From the NCBI GenBank assembly GCA_937966555.1, contig CALCLY010000017.1:1-64000 (forward strand): a stretch of 64,000 bases of DNA, written 5' to 3'. The notes beneath the pieces were generated by a model. It was not told the origin of the DNA, made no database searches, and worked only from the letters and a program-made list of their open reading frames with translations. Origin of the DNA: CALCLY01 sp900552775. Its GTDB lineage: Bacteria; Bacillota; Clostridia; UMGS1883; UMGS1540. Positions 17,055-27,776 of the stretch are shown here, in pieces. Every line of letters begins with the position of its first letter. Position 1 is the first letter of the stretch. The position numbers and the translations under genes are program-made.

Positions 17055-20000
17055 ATGAAAAAATATTTTAAAATTTTAGTTTCTTTTATACTTGCGTGTA
17101 CGCTTTTTACTTCGTCGGCCGGCGCTCTTGAGCTTACGTACAGCGAGAAGAAAAATCTCCCGGGGCTTGATCTCCCGATTGATGAATCTCTTATTGTCAA
17201 AAACGGAATTTTCGTAAAAGAAGCCGAGGATATGAATTACGGCAACGTGGGCAGATACATGGCGGATGAAAAAGGCTCAGGCGGCGCCGTAGTATCGATG
17301 CCTACAACACAGTGGTACATAGAACAAACCACAAAAGACGATTTGTGGACGGATTTGTACATTGAAAAAGCCGAAGACGCCGGAAACTATCGCCTTTGGT
17401 ACAGAGCAAGAACCACGCACACAGATTCGGGCTCGGTATGGCTTAATCCGAATACGGGCGTTTGGGCGGCAAACTATTATTCAGCGCTTCGTGACGGTGA
17501 ATACCGCTGGACATCGGCAAACATAACGCTGCACGAAGGTAAAAACACCTTGGCGTTCCGCTCAAGAACATCGGGTATGATAGATAAGATCATTGTAACA
17601 AACGACTTCGGCTTTACGCCCGAAGGCAAGGATGATGTGCCGGTTTATATGACAGAGGAAGAAAAAGAGGCTTTGTGGCGCACATATTGGAAAGAGCCCG
17701 ATCTTAAGCCGATTTCCGGTCACCCAAGACTTCTTGTCACAAAGGATTTTCTTCCCACTCTGCGCCAAAATATGCAAAGCGATGAGCTTTTGTGGATGAA
17801 AAACAAGTTTTATAAATATGCATATGAAGAGCTCAACTGTAAGCTTGATACCACAAAAGCCAATAACCATAACCCATTTCTTCTGACAAAAATTATGAGC
17901 CGCTGTCTGGTATGGCTTATGGGCGATGAAACAAATCCCGCTCATGCAAGACAGACGATAAATTACATGAAGGATTATCTTGAAACGGTTCGCACACCCG
18001 ATGATACGGGCGATATAACGCGTTCAAGAGGTAATATTCTTTACACCGCGGCAATTGTATACGACTGGCTCTATTCTGAACTGACGCAGGAGGATAAGGA
18101 CTATTTCGTTGACAAAATGATAACGGTGGTTCTTTCAAAAGAAATCGGCTGGCCGCCGACGCATATGTCCGATATAAGCACACATGCCGGTGAGCAGGAA
18201 ATATTCAGAGACCTTTTGGGCGCCGGAATTGCGATTTATGATGAATATCCGCTTCTTTACGATCTGGCGGCGGGCAGAATGTTTGAAAAATTTATTCCTG
18301 CGCGTAAATGGCTCAGAAACACAGGCAGATTCGACCAAGGTCACGACTATTCTCTCTGTCGAAGCTACTCCGAGCTGTGGGCTGATATGACAATGCAGAG
18401 AATGGGTTATCCGTCAATATATGACGGCACCCTGCATAAAGCCTTAAAATACAGAATTGACGCGAGAATGCCTTACGGCGCTATGATACCGAACGGCGAT
18501 ATGTATTCTCTCACAAGATCAGAGTTTAAATTGTATTATTGCGATTACATTTTGACCATGTGTCTTGCCGGGAATATGTATAAAGACCCCAATTTAAAGC
18601 TTGAGTTTAAGAGATCTCAGTCAATTGCAAATATTGACGAATATTCACAGTTCTTCATTCTGCTCTTTACTGACCCCGAGGTTAAAACCGCGACGTGGGA
18701 TAACTGGAATCTTGCAAAATACACAACTTATCCTCTTTCCGGTCTTATAGCAAGAACAAGCTGGCAGGAGGGCTTTAACTCCGACGCCGCAATGGCAATG
18801 GTAGATATGCATGAAGTTTACGTAGGTGACCATCAGTTTGTATATACAGGCGATTTCCAGCTTTATTACAAAGGTCTGCTTGCAATGAGAACCGGTACTT
18901 ACAATGCTTCAAATCAGCATAATGAAGGTTACAGCCACAGGGCAATTGCAGGTAATACAATGCTTTGCTATGACCCCGATGAAACGTTTAAAGCATCTTG
19001 GGGTAAGGATTCGCACCCCGTACAGAATGACGGCGGACAGAGGCTGCCTTATGACGGCGGAAGCGCAGTTATGTCTCTTGATGAGCTGCAAATTGACGAA
19101 AACAATATTTCTCAAAACAAGGAACTTGAAGTTGCAAAGAATGTAAAGCACTATATCGGTCCCAATACCGAAACACCCGAATTTTCATATATTTCCGGTG
19201 ATCTCACGTCCGCATATACGGATAAGGTTACGGAATATAAGAGAGGTACCGTGTTTATGGATCTCGATAACAGCGAGTATCCCGCAGCATTTGTGGTTTA
19301 TGACAAAATGGAGTCAAAACAGGCTGACTTTAAAAAGGTTTGGCTTTTGCACAGCGAAGAGAAACCCGAGGTTCACGGAACAACCACTGTTATAGAACGC
19401 AAGGAAAACGGTTTCGGCGGAAGACTTGTAAACAAAACAATGATTCCTTCGGCAGGCAACAGTAAAATAGACGTTGTTGGCGATGAAGGCACGGCGATGT
19501 TTACGATTAACGGCTATAATTACGGTGTTACCCAGGGGGCAATCGAAGCCGGCAAATACAGAATAGAGCTTTCTCCCAAACTTGCACAGAAATCAGATAC
19601 GTTCTTAAACGCAATGTACGTGACCGACGCAGGAAACACAAAAGAGCTTCCGATGTTGAAAGAGTCGCAGGGCTCATTTGTCGGAGTGACGGTAATGAAT
19701 AAAACCGTGCTTTTTGAAAAGAACTTTGAAAACGTACAAAACAGCTTTGCGCTCAATGTAAGAAATAACGGATATGACACAATGAGCGTTTTGGTAAACG
19801 GAGTTGCACCCGGCGTGTGGAGCGTGACGGGCAACGGAAGAACACAAAATATAGAAGTAACCGAGGACGGCTGTGCGCTTATGTTTAAAGGCGCTCCGGG
19901 AAGATACACAATTACTAAGGCGGCTGAGGGAACAAAGGCTGACGAAATTACTTATGAAAAGATGAGCAAGCGTGCAATAGGAGATTTCCTGGTTTGGATG

Positions 20001-20357
20001 TCAAATCCCGAAAAGCCGAACACCAACAACGGCAACTATCTCTTCCTTGAAAAACCGACAAAGATTATTGACGGAAAAGCATATCTGCCGGCAGAGGCGC
20101 TGAAAGAATACGGTGCGTCGGTAACCGTCAGCGGCAATAATTTAACCGTTTCAACCGAGACGGGAACGGCATATATCACAGCCGACAATGCACAATACAA
20201 GATTGATGACAACTCGTATACCTTCAAGAGTGTTCCGAAGGCGCTCGGCGGCACCGTTTATGTAGACCCGACTGAGCTTTCGGATTTACTCGGATACAAG
20301 TTTACGTATAAGGGTGATTTGTCAAAAATACTGTATACGATTAAAAAGGAACAATAA
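17055..20357 (+). CDS. Secreted heparinase II-like polysaccharide lyase A3
   Basis: 1100 residues. Signal peptide (1-24); CBM-like beta sandwich (about 50-185, starting VKEAEDM); alpha/alpha-toroid lyase domain (about 215-540); heparinase II/III-type beta-sandwich region (about 560-950); one C-terminal stalk module (about 995-1097). Candidate catalytic residues are H377 and E380 in HAGEQE, Y432 in GHDYS, H593 in GDHQF and H628 in GYSHR. The H-x2-E and 55-residue H-to-Y spacings equal those I recall for H202, E205 and Y257 of Pedobacter heparinase II (PL21). Lyases of this fold split uronic-acid polysaccharides by beta-elimination. The substrate is not readable. No SLH domain. GGAGGAG precedes the ATG. 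Tandem paralogue downstream. Confidence 0.75.
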   Translation: MKKYFKILVSFILACTLFTSSAGALELTYSEKKNLPGLDLPIDESLIVKNGIFVKEAEDMNYGNVGRYMADEKGSGGAVVSMPTTQWYIEQTTKDDLWTDLYIEKAEDAGNYRLWYRARTTHTDSGSVWLNPNTGVWAANYYSALRDGEYRWTSANITLHEGKNTLAFRSRTSGMIDKIIVTNDFGFTPEGKDDVPVYMTEEEKEALWRTYWKEPDLKPISGHPRLLVTKDFLPTLRQNMQSDELLWMKNKFYKYAYEELNCKLDTTKANNHNPFLLTKIMSRCLVWLMGDETNPAHARQTINYMKDYLETVRTPDDTGDITRSRGNILYTAAIVYDWLYSELTQEDKDYFVDKMITVVLSKEIGWPPTHMSDISTHAGEQEIFRDLLGAGIAIYDEYPLLYDLAAGRMFEKFIPARKWLRNTGRFDQGHDYSLCRSYSELWADMTMQRMGYPSIYDGTLHKALKYRIDARMPYGAMIPNGDMYSLTRSEFKLYYCDYILTMCLAGNMYKDPNLKLEFKRSQSIANIDEYSQFFILLFTDPEVKTATWDNWNLAKYTTYPLSGLIARTSWQEGFNSDAAMAMVDMHEVYVGDHQFVYTGDFQLYYKGLLAMRTGTYNASNQHNEGYSHRAIAGNTMLCYDPDETFKASWGKDSHPVQNDGGQRLPYDGGSAVMSLDELQIDENNISQNKELEVAKNVKHYIGPNTETPEFSYISGDLTSAYTDKVTEYKRGTVFMDLDNSEYPAAFVVYDKMESKQADFKKVWLLHSEEKPEVHGTTTVIERKENGFGGRLVNKTMIPSAGNSKIDVVGDEGTAMFTINGYNYGVTQGAIEAGKYRIELSPKLAQKSDTFLNAMYVTDAGNTKELPMLKESQGSFVGVTVMNKTVLFEKNFENVQNSFALNVRNNGYDTMSVLVNGVAPGVWSVTGNGRTQNIEVTEDGCALMFKGAPGRYTITKAAEGTKADEITYEKMSKRAIGDFLVWMSNPEKPNTNNGNYLFLEKPTKIIDGKAYLPAEALKEYGASVTVSGNNLTVSTETGTAYITADNAQYKIDDNSYTFKSVPKALGGTVYVDPTELSDLLGYKFTYKGDLSKILYTIKKEQ

Positions 20358-20358
20358 T

Positions 20359-23300
20359 ATGTTTAAAAAGATTTCCTGTATTTTGCTTGCGGCAGTACTT
20401 TTGCTGCCGCAGGCGGGAATCTTCGCCGATGAAAATTATTCTGCCGAGGCAACCGCGCATTTAATGGTTTCCTCGCCGAAAATTACAATATCGACGAATT
20501 TTCCGAAACAGAAAAAAACACTTTTTGCGATTGCCGCAAGAGATGAAAAAGGGCAGCTGCTAAAGGTCAGGATTTCGGAAAAGCAAGTCAAGTCGGGAAC
20601 GGACAAAACAATAATTTATCTTACGGACGAATTTGTATCCTCGTTTGACATGAGGGCTTATGCATTTGAGCGCGATACGCTGTCTCCGTTAGTAAAAAAG
20701 ATTGGAATTAAATTTGCCGACTCTGTAAAGAGAGGTTCAATAGTAATTGAAGCCGAGGACATGATTATTCCCAACACGCACGCAAAGCTCTATCAAGATG
20801 AAAAGCTTTCGGGTAATTACGGCGCATATCTTCCGACAACCATTTGGTATTCCGAGCAGACAACCTCCGACGATTTGAGGGCAACGTTTCTTTTACCTTC
20901 GGGTTGTGAGGAGGGCACCTACAGAATGTGGGTGAGAGCCGGCGCAAAAAATTCCGATGGCGGCAATTTCTGGCAGGATTTAAACTGCGGAAAGCTCACC
21001 GCCAGCTGGATAACGCATTATGTTGACGGAAATTATTATTGGGGATATTCGTCCATAGAGCTTCATGAGGGCGAAAACTATGTAGCCTTCCGAACCAGAA
21101 CCCCTACCGTCATAGATAAGATTATTATAACAAACCAGCTTAATTTCAAGCCGACGGGCAGGGATGACGAGCCCGTTTACCAGACCGAGGAGGAGCAGGA
21201 GGCTGAATGGAGCAAGCTCTGGGCTCTTCCGCCCGTAAAGCCAATATCGGGGCATCCGAGGCTGTATTTAAATCCCGATAACATTGAGGAATTTAAGACA
21301 AACGCAAAAAGCCACGGCTATGCATGGATGCTCAATAAATTTTACGGATACGCAGACCATACTCTCAATACAAGCCTTGACACAACACTGTCAAATAACT
21401 ATAATTCAATGACTCTTGTTAAAATAATGTGCAGGGCGCTTAAATACGTTTTGGGTGACGAAACCGACCCTGCGCACGCAGAGCAGACGATTTTGTATAT
21501 GAGAGAATTTCTCGAAACCGTACGAACGCCCGATGATCAAGGCGATATAACAAGAGAAAGAGGAGATATTCTTGTAGGTGCGTCAATCGTCTATGACTGG
21601 TGCTATGACCGGCTTACCGATGATGATAAAGCCTTTTTCAAGAAGAAAATGATATCGCTTATCGCCTCAAAGGAAATAGGCTGGCCTCCGAAAAATATGT
21701 CAAGCGTTGCTTCTCACGGCGGCGAGCAGGAAATTTTCAGGGATTGTCTTGCGGCAGGAATTGCCTTGTATGATGAATATCCGCTGCTTTACAATATGGC
21801 GGCGGGAAGAATGTATGAGGAAATGATACCGGCAAGAATGTGGCTTCGCTCCGCAGGGAGATTTGACCAGGGTCATGACTATGCAGAGTGCCGCGCTTAT
21901 TCCGAGCTTTGGGCTGACATGACAATGCAGAGAATGGGTTACCCGTCAATTTACGGAAATATCGGTTCAAAGACTATGAGGTGGCTTATATATTCGAGAA
22001 TGCCTTACGGAAATATGATAGCAAACGGTGATATGTATTCGCTTTTGTCGACAAATCACGAGAGATATTACTCAAATTATCCTCTTTCGATACTTCTTGC
22101 GGCTTCGCTTTATAAAGACCCATATCTTATGGCAGAGTATAACAGGCGAATCTCAACAAGAACCATGGGGGAGGACTGGCAGTTTTTCCATCTGCTGTTT
22201 TACGATTATTCCGTTACGGCAAAAACGTGGGACGATCTGCCGCTTTCGAAATATTCCTCGTACCCGCTTTCGGGCATATCCGCAAGAACGAGCTGGCAGG
22301 AGGGCTTTAATTCCGGCGCTGCGATGGCGTTTATGGATATGCATGAGGTCTTTATAGCCGACCATATGCATAAATACACGGGTGATTTTCAGATTTACTA
22401 TAAAGGCTTGCTTGCAATGAACACGGGAACGTATAATTCCTCCGTTCAGCATAACGAGGGATACAGTCACAGAGCCGTGTCGGCAAACACAATGCTTGTA
22501 TACGACCCTGCCGAAACGTTTAAACCAGGCTGGAGCAATGTAACGGTGCCAAACGACGGCGGTCAGCGATTGCCTTACGATAAGGGCGCCTCGGTAGGAA
22601 AGTTTACGGAGTTTCAGGTGGATTCCTCCGGTAAATCAAATAATAACGAGCTTACCGTTGCCGAAAATGTAAAGCATTATATAGGTCCTAACGTAAAAAC
22701 CCCGAAAATATCTTATATATCGGGAAATCTTGAAAAGGCATACACTTCAAAGGTTTCAAAATATGTAAGAAGTATGGCGTTTATAGACTTAAATGACAGT
22801 AAATACCCGGCAGCCTTCATAGTTTACGACAAAATTGAGTCAAGCAATGCCTCGTTTAAGAAAACATGGCTTTTGCACTGCCAGGAGGCGCCCGGCACCA
22901 GGGATAACAGAACCGTTATAGAAAGAACCAAAAACGGTTTTTCGGGCAGACTTGTAAATAAAACTCTGCTGCCGCAAAATATTGATATCAACGTTGTCGG
23001 CGGCGATAACAACCAGATGTTTGAAATAGGCGGATTGATGATGAAGCCTACGCCAAACACCGTTGAAGGCGGTAAATACAGAATAGAGATATCCCCGAAG
23101 GAAAGCAGAAAATATGATGAGTTTTTAAATGTGATGTATGTTACAAACGCCGGAAACCTGACCGATCTTGAATCGGAGAAGCTTGAAACAACCGATTTTG
23201 TTGGTGTAAGGATAAAAAATAATACACTGTATTTTTCAAAAAAAGATGATCCGATTGAAAAACCCTTTGGTGTCTCAAGCGGCGGCGGCACACTTTTTGT

Positions 23301-23832
23301 TGCGGGACTTGCTCCCGTAACATGGCAGGTGTCAACTCCTGACGGCACGGTTTATGTAAGGCCCGGCAGCGATTCCGAATGTATTTACCTTGAAGGAAAC
23401 GCAGGTACGTATACATTTATACCTGGCGCCGCAAACGCGCCGACGAATATAAAGTATGACGAGACGGTAAAGCCAAAAATCGGAGACTTCTTTGTAAGAA
23501 AGCAGACAGGTGATTACTTAGGCTCATTCTTAAAGCTTGACACACCGACAAAGCTTTATAACGGCTTGCCCTATATTCCGGCAGAGCTTCTTTGTGAGTT
23601 TGGCGCCGAGGTTTCGCAAAACGGCGATAAAATCACTGTTACGGCAAACGGAAAAACCGCCGTTCTCACATTGAACAAAATAACGTATGTTGTTGATCAC
23701 ATAGGTAAAAAGCTTGCATATCCGCCGGTTAAAATAGGCGATGTCAATTATATTTATTATTCGTCTCTTGAAGACTTTTTGGGATATACATTCAATTACC
23801 GTTCAGGCATTGTAACGGCAACAAAAAAATGA
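20359..23832 (+). CDS. Secreted heparinase II-like polysaccharide lyase A4
   Basis: 1157 residues, a clear tandem paralogue of A3 along its whole length, plus an extra N-terminal beta domain (about 25-120). Order: signal peptide (1-23), extra domain, CBM-like domain (about 125-260), toroid (about 295-625), lyase beta-sandwich, C-terminal stalk module. Candidate active-site residues H453, E456, Y508, H669, H671 and H704. The H669-x-H671 pair is intact here, while A3 has Phe at the second place. ATG 20359 starts 1 nt after the A3 stop, with AAGGA inside the end of A3. Likely acts with A3 on the same or a related uronan outside the cell. Confidence 0.75.
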   Translation: MFKKISCILLAAVLLLPQAGIFADENYSAEATAHLMVSSPKITISTNFPKQKKTLFAIAARDEKGQLLKVRISEKQVKSGTDKTIIYLTDEFVSSFDMRAYAFERDTLSPLVKKIGIKFADSVKRGSIVIEAEDMIIPNTHAKLYQDEKLSGNYGAYLPTTIWYSEQTTSDDLRATFLLPSGCEEGTYRMWVRAGAKNSDGGNFWQDLNCGKLTASWITHYVDGNYYWGYSSIELHEGENYVAFRTRTPTVIDKIIITNQLNFKPTGRDDEPVYQTEEEQEAEWSKLWALPPVKPISGHPRLYLNPDNIEEFKTNAKSHGYAWMLNKFYGYADHTLNTSLDTTLSNNYNSMTLVKIMCRALKYVLGDETDPAHAEQTILYMREFLETVRTPDDQGDITRERGDILVGASIVYDWCYDRLTDDDKAFFKKKMISLIASKEIGWPPKNMSSVASHGGEQEIFRDCLAAGIALYDEYPLLYNMAAGRMYEEMIPARMWLRSAGRFDQGHDYAECRAYSELWADMTMQRMGYPSIYGNIGSKTMRWLIYSRMPYGNMIANGDMYSLLSTNHERYYSNYPLSILLAASLYKDPYLMAEYNRRISTRTMGEDWQFFHLLFYDYSVTAKTWDDLPLSKYSSYPLSGISARTSWQEGFNSGAAMAFMDMHEVFIADHMHKYTGDFQIYYKGLLAMNTGTYNSSVQHNEGYSHRAVSANTMLVYDPAETFKPGWSNVTVPNDGGQRLPYDKGASVGKFTEFQVDSSGKSNNNELTVAENVKHYIGPNVKTPKISYISGNLEKAYTSKVSKYVRSMAFIDLNDSKYPAAFIVYDKIESSNASFKKTWLLHCQEAPGTRDNRTVIERTKNGFSGRLVNKTLLPQNIDINVVGGDNNQMFEIGGLMMKPTPNTVEGGKYRIEISPKESRKYDEFLNVMYVTNAGNLTDLESEKLETTDFVGVRIKNNTLYFSKKDDPIEKPFGVSSGGGTLFVAGLAPVTWQVSTPDGTVYVRPGSDSECIYLEGNAGTYTFIPGAANAPTNIKYDETVKPKIGDFFVRKQTGDYLGSFLKLDTPTKLYNGLPYIPAELLCEFGAEVSQNGDKITVTANGKTAVLTLNKITYVVDHIGKKLAYPPVKIGDVNYIYYSSLEDFLGYTFNYRSGIVTATKK

Positions 23833-23845
23833 AAGGATGAAAGCT

Positions 23846-25183
23846 ATGAAAAAAAATTTAGTATCCGCAATTCTCTCGGCGGCGCTTCTTTTTACCGCGG
23901 CTGCGGCTGATTCGTTTTCCGTTGAACCCACAGAACCGTACAAGGTTCCTTATACGGGAATAAGCCCTGCGCAGTATAACAGCGTTGCCGGCAACAACTT
24001 CAACGGCAAAATCTCCCCGTATAAAACCGGAAATTACTCCGGTGCGGAGCTTCGCTGGGTTGAAGGTGTTGACGACGGAGATGTTCCTGGCGGCGACGCG
24101 CCGTGTATCAAGTACACAAACGGGAAAACATGGGCAGAGAGCGCCTACGGCGAAAATAACGGATTTTGGCTGTTTTTGTACCCCGCATCAAGAATACCCG
24201 ATTGCGCCGAAGGACAGCGTTTTGTAAACGAGTTTGATGTAAAGTTTGATACAAATACAGACGCGCTTTTGTGGTATGCATCATATATTCCGCTTTGGGG
24301 AGCAAACAACACAACTATCGAGCAGTACACTTTATTCGGCGCGGACGGAAAGCTTAAAGATACCGATTACAGCTATCCTGTCGGAGAATGGATTCATGTT
24401 AAATTGATTTATAATCCTGCAGACGGTAAATATAACGTTGCCGTAACCGACAGCACGGGTGAATACACCTATGTTAAATACCGCAACGATAAAAATGCCG
24501 GCTGGGTGCCGAGCTACGGAAGAATAAACTTTACCGTACATCAGGTGACAGAGAAAGCCGCCGGCGAGGAAACGGCGGGCGTTACGTTTGATAATTTCAA
24601 GATTTATAAAATTGAAGATCCGTCAAACGGCTTGATTTATTCACCCTCGGATAACGAAACGATAAGCGACTTGTCAAGGAATGATTTTTCCGCCAATGTA
24701 TCGGACGCCGATGAAGTTGTATTCAAAATTGACGGCAAAACCGTAAAAACCTTTGATTCTCCCGACAGAGCGGCGTACACCTATTCGTATTCTACCGATT
24801 TGTTCGGCGAGGAAAGCGGCGAAAAGACATTTTCGGTATTTTCCGTAAAGGACGGAAACGAGACGCTGCTGTCGGAACGGAAATTCAATTTTGAAGCCAA
24901 ATGCAAGTGGAATGTTAAAATAAATGACGCTGAGTTTAACGTTCCCAAGCCCGGTGAAAAGCTTTCCGTTACGGTGCGGCTCAAATCCAAAAAGGATACC
25001 TCTTCGTTTATCGCTGTCTGCGCGTATGACAAAAACGGCGGTCTTTGCGCGGTAACCACAAAGAACGTAGCCGACTCCGAATGTAAGGCAGAGCTTGATA
25101 TTCCCGAAGCTTTTTCGGATAACGCATATATTTACCTTTTTGAGTCACCCATGGAAATCGCGGATTTCCTTAAAATAAAATAA
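23846..25183 (+). CDS. Secreted concanavalin-like protein A5
   Basis: 445 residues. Signal peptide (1-22); a jelly-roll, LamG/concanavalin-like domain (about 25-255; DTDYSYPVGEWIHVKL and TFDNFKIYK are the typical strands); an Ig-like domain (about 260-350); and a C-terminal beta module (about 355-445; FIAVCAYDKNGGLCAV). No catalytic motif seen, so a sugar-binding or accessory role is inferred. ATG 23846 has GAAAGGA at 23831-23837; the ATG at 23837 lies inside that site. The first two domains are closely similar to the first half of the next gene, indicating tandem duplication. Confidence 0.65.
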   Translation: MKKNLVSAILSAALLFTAAAADSFSVEPTEPYKVPYTGISPAQYNSVAGNNFNGKISPYKTGNYSGAELRWVEGVDDGDVPGGDAPCIKYTNGKTWAESAYGENNGFWLFLYPASRIPDCAEGQRFVNEFDVKFDTNTDALLWYASYIPLWGANNTTIEQYTLFGADGKLKDTDYSYPVGEWIHVKLIYNPADGKYNVAVTDSTGEYTYVKYRNDKNAGWVPSYGRINFTVHQVTEKAAGEETAGVTFDNFKIYKIEDPSNGLIYSPSDNETISDLSRNDFSANVSDADEVVFKIDGKTVKTFDSPDRAAYTYSYSTDLFGEESGEKTFSVFSVKDGNETLLSERKFNFEAKCKWNVKINDAEFNVPKPGEKLSVTVRLKSKKDTSSFIAVCAYDKNGGLCAVTTKNVADSECKAELDIPEAFSDNAYIYLFESPMEIADFLKIK

Positions 25184-25214
25184 AAATTTCAAAAAAATGA
25201 AAGGTGGTTACAAA

Positions 25215-27755
25215 ATGTTAAAATCAAGAAAACTAATGGCGGTGATAGTGGGGTTGCTGATGGCAGTGTCCCTCTTGTCTGTTCCGAACATCGCCTCGGC
25301 GGCAGACAACATCGTTCCAACCTTACCGTTTAAGGTTCCTTACACAGATATGTCTCCGTCGCTTTACAACAGCCTTGAAGGAAATAATTTTAATTCCTCG
25401 TTAGCTTGGGCAAATCCACAAAATGCAATGACGGGAATTGAGCTTCGCACAACCGATGGAACGCCCGACGGTGCTACCCCTGCCGGAAACGCAGCATACT
25501 TAAAATACACAAACGGCGATGTGTGGATGGAAAGTCCTTACGGGGAAAAAAACGGGTTTAATTTTTTGATTTACACCGGCGGCAGCAGACTTCCCAACTG
25601 CAATCCGGGCGAATTGTTTGTAAATGAATTTGATTTAAAGTTTGATACAAATACAGATGCGCTGTTGTTCTATACGGTATGGATTCCTTTCTGGGGCGAA
25701 AACAAGACAGTGGATGAGCAGTATACACTTTTTGACGCTGAAGGAAAGCTTAAAGGAACCGATTACAGCTATCCTGTTGGAGAATGGTTCCATTTCAAGA
25801 TGAAATACAATCAGGAAAACGGAAAATTTGACGTAACCGTAACGGATTCCAAAGGAGATCATAACTTTAAGCTTGCACGTAACGCTGTAAACCCGGGCTA
25901 TGTGCCCTCCGGCTACGGCAAAATGAACTTTGCGCTTTACCAGGTAAGACAAAAAGCCGCCGGTGAGGAAACGGCAGGCGTTGCATTTGACAATTTCAAG
26001 GTGTACAAAGAGGTTGCTCCCTCAGACGGATATATCTTTTCGCCTTCGGGAAGCTATAAGTCTTTAAAGGATCTTAAGCTTTCAGCCTCCGTTGCCGATG
26101 CTGACGCCGTTAAGTTCTATATTGACGACGCCGAAGTAAAAACCTTTACCGCCCCCGGCAGCGGACAGTATACCTACACCGAAACTGTGGATTTATCATC
26201 GCTTTCCGCAGGTACTCACTCCTTTAAGGTTGTAAAGGTTAACGGCAAGCTTGAGACAAAGCTTTCCGAAAGCTTATTCTCTTACACGCCGTATTTCCAG
26301 AGCAAAATTACCGTTAATGCACCGAGAAGCTGGCAAATAACCGACGGCTACAGAGCCCGTGTCGAGGAATACTATACTAACGGTGACGGCAGCATAGCCG
26401 AGGGGACTGGAGCTATGAGATATGCATGGTATCCCGAAGGAACATATAATTTTAATGATGCATCTGCTTTTTCTAACCGCCTGTGGACTTATGAACTGAA
26501 AAATAAAAATGTGGATTATATGCGTAAAGATATCGGAAGAAGCGGAGGCTCAAATGACTATTCATTTTCTTTGAAATTTATAAACACGAACACAACATCG
26601 TCAGACGATGATGGTTTATTGATGACTTACGGCTCATCCGAAGAAAATACGCTTCTTTCAAGAGACGGCGGAATTATAAGCTTTGAATTTGACCTGTTTC
26701 TCGGCACAACCGAGGACGCATTCGGCCTTAATCTGCCTCTCTGGCACGGCACGGTTGAGGGTGCGCCCGGTTCAAGCTCAACATGGATTTTCGGGCCCGA
26801 CGGTAAAATCACCGGCACCGATGTGCCCTACAGCGCAAATCAGTGGATGCACCTTAAAATGGAATATGATTTTGACAACGATCTCTGGAATGTATGGTTT
26901 ACAAACGAGGGAGAGCCCGAGCAGCATGTTGTAGCCGACGTTCCCGCTGCATCGAATATCTGGCCACATACCAGAAATTGGGACAGAACAACGTATCTTC
27001 TTCACCAGAGAGGTACAAAAACTGCCGATGAAGCCGGCGCGGTTGTAAACCCCGCTTACATGAGGATTGACAATTATTCGCAGAAGAGATTTGAAAAGAT
27101 ACCGGCGTTTTCAAATGTTTCTTACACCGAGGGCGGCGAACAGGTTTTGACTGCCTCCGAACTTCAGATTTCCGATAAAGCGGACAAAGCCGTTTTAACT
27201 CTTGACAGGGATATGGACGAAATTTTGTCTTCCGATGTAAGCCTTAAAATAAACGGCGAGGAAAAAGACAAAAACGTAACATTTGATAAAGCAAGCAAAA
27301 AAATCACTGTTTCTTTGCCTGCCGATATTAAAGACGGAGATAAAATAGACATTTCGCTGCTCGGCACGGCAAAAGCGCACAAGGTTGAAAACAACAAAAT
27401 CCTCGATGACGGCTCACGTGAAACTATATCGATAAGCTTAGGCGCCCCGGTTTCTGTGACATTAAATGTTGTATCGTCCGACGTATTTGTTAAAAACCTT
27501 AACATCGACAAGGCAAAAGCCGCGGTTGAAGTTTGGAACGGCTCGGGCAAGCAGATAGACAACGCTGTCTTGGTTGTTGCGGGATTTGACGGCAACCGTC
27601 TTGCTTCCATAAGCTATACATCAATTTCCGAAATCACAACGGGAAGCAATAAGTACAACGTTGATATGACTGCCGACTGCACCGGTCTTTCAACAAAAGC
27701 GTTTATTTGGGACGCAAACACAGATAAATTTATGCAGCCTTTGGAAACTAACTAA
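25215..27755 (+). CDS. Secreted concanavalin-like protein A6, two jelly-roll domains
   Basis: 846 residues. Signal peptide (1-30), first concanavalin-like domain (about 35-260, close to A5), Ig-like domain (about 265-360), second concanavalin-like domain (about 370-630, WLF-type strands such as NQWMHLKMEYDF), a cadherin/SLH-associated Ig-like region (about 635-745) and the same C-terminal beta module as A5. No catalytic residues recognised; probably binds polysaccharide at the surface. AAGGTGG (25201-25207) precedes the ATG. Last gene of operon A, followed by a double hairpin terminator. Confidence 0.65.
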   Translation: MLKSRKLMAVIVGLLMAVSLLSVPNIASAADNIVPTLPFKVPYTDMSPSLYNSLEGNNFNSSLAWANPQNAMTGIELRTTDGTPDGATPAGNAAYLKYTNGDVWMESPYGEKNGFNFLIYTGGSRLPNCNPGELFVNEFDLKFDTNTDALLFYTVWIPFWGENKTVDEQYTLFDAEGKLKGTDYSYPVGEWFHFKMKYNQENGKFDVTVTDSKGDHNFKLARNAVNPGYVPSGYGKMNFALYQVRQKAAGEETAGVAFDNFKVYKEVAPSDGYIFSPSGSYKSLKDLKLSASVADADAVKFYIDDAEVKTFTAPGSGQYTYTETVDLSSLSAGTHSFKVVKVNGKLETKLSESLFSYTPYFQSKITVNAPRSWQITDGYRARVEEYYTNGDGSIAEGTGAMRYAWYPEGTYNFNDASAFSNRLWTYELKNKNVDYMRKDIGRSGGSNDYSFSLKFINTNTTSSDDDGLLMTYGSSEENTLLSRDGGIISFEFDLFLGTTEDAFGLNLPLWHGTVEGAPGSSSTWIFGPDGKITGTDVPYSANQWMHLKMEYDFDNDLWNVWFTNEGEPEQHVVADVPAASNIWPHTRNWDRTTYLLHQRGTKTADEAGAVVNPAYMRIDNYSQKRFEKIPAFSNVSYTEGGEQVLTASELQISDKADKAVLTLDRDMDEILSSDVSLKINGEEKDKNVTFDKASKKITVSLPADIKDGDKIDISLLGTAKAHKVENNKILDDGSRETISISLGAPVSVTLNVVSSDVFVKNLNIDKAKAAVEVWNGSGKQIDNAVLVVAGFDGNRLASISYTSISEITTGSNKYNVDMTADCTGLSTKAFIWDANTDKFMQPLETN

Positions 27756-27776
27756 TCTGCAAAATAGAGGGAAAAA

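Noticed and set aside
22824..23348. 174-codon open frame on the minus strand
   Set aside because: Shadow of lyase A4; no ribosome binding site and Ser/Phe-rich composition.
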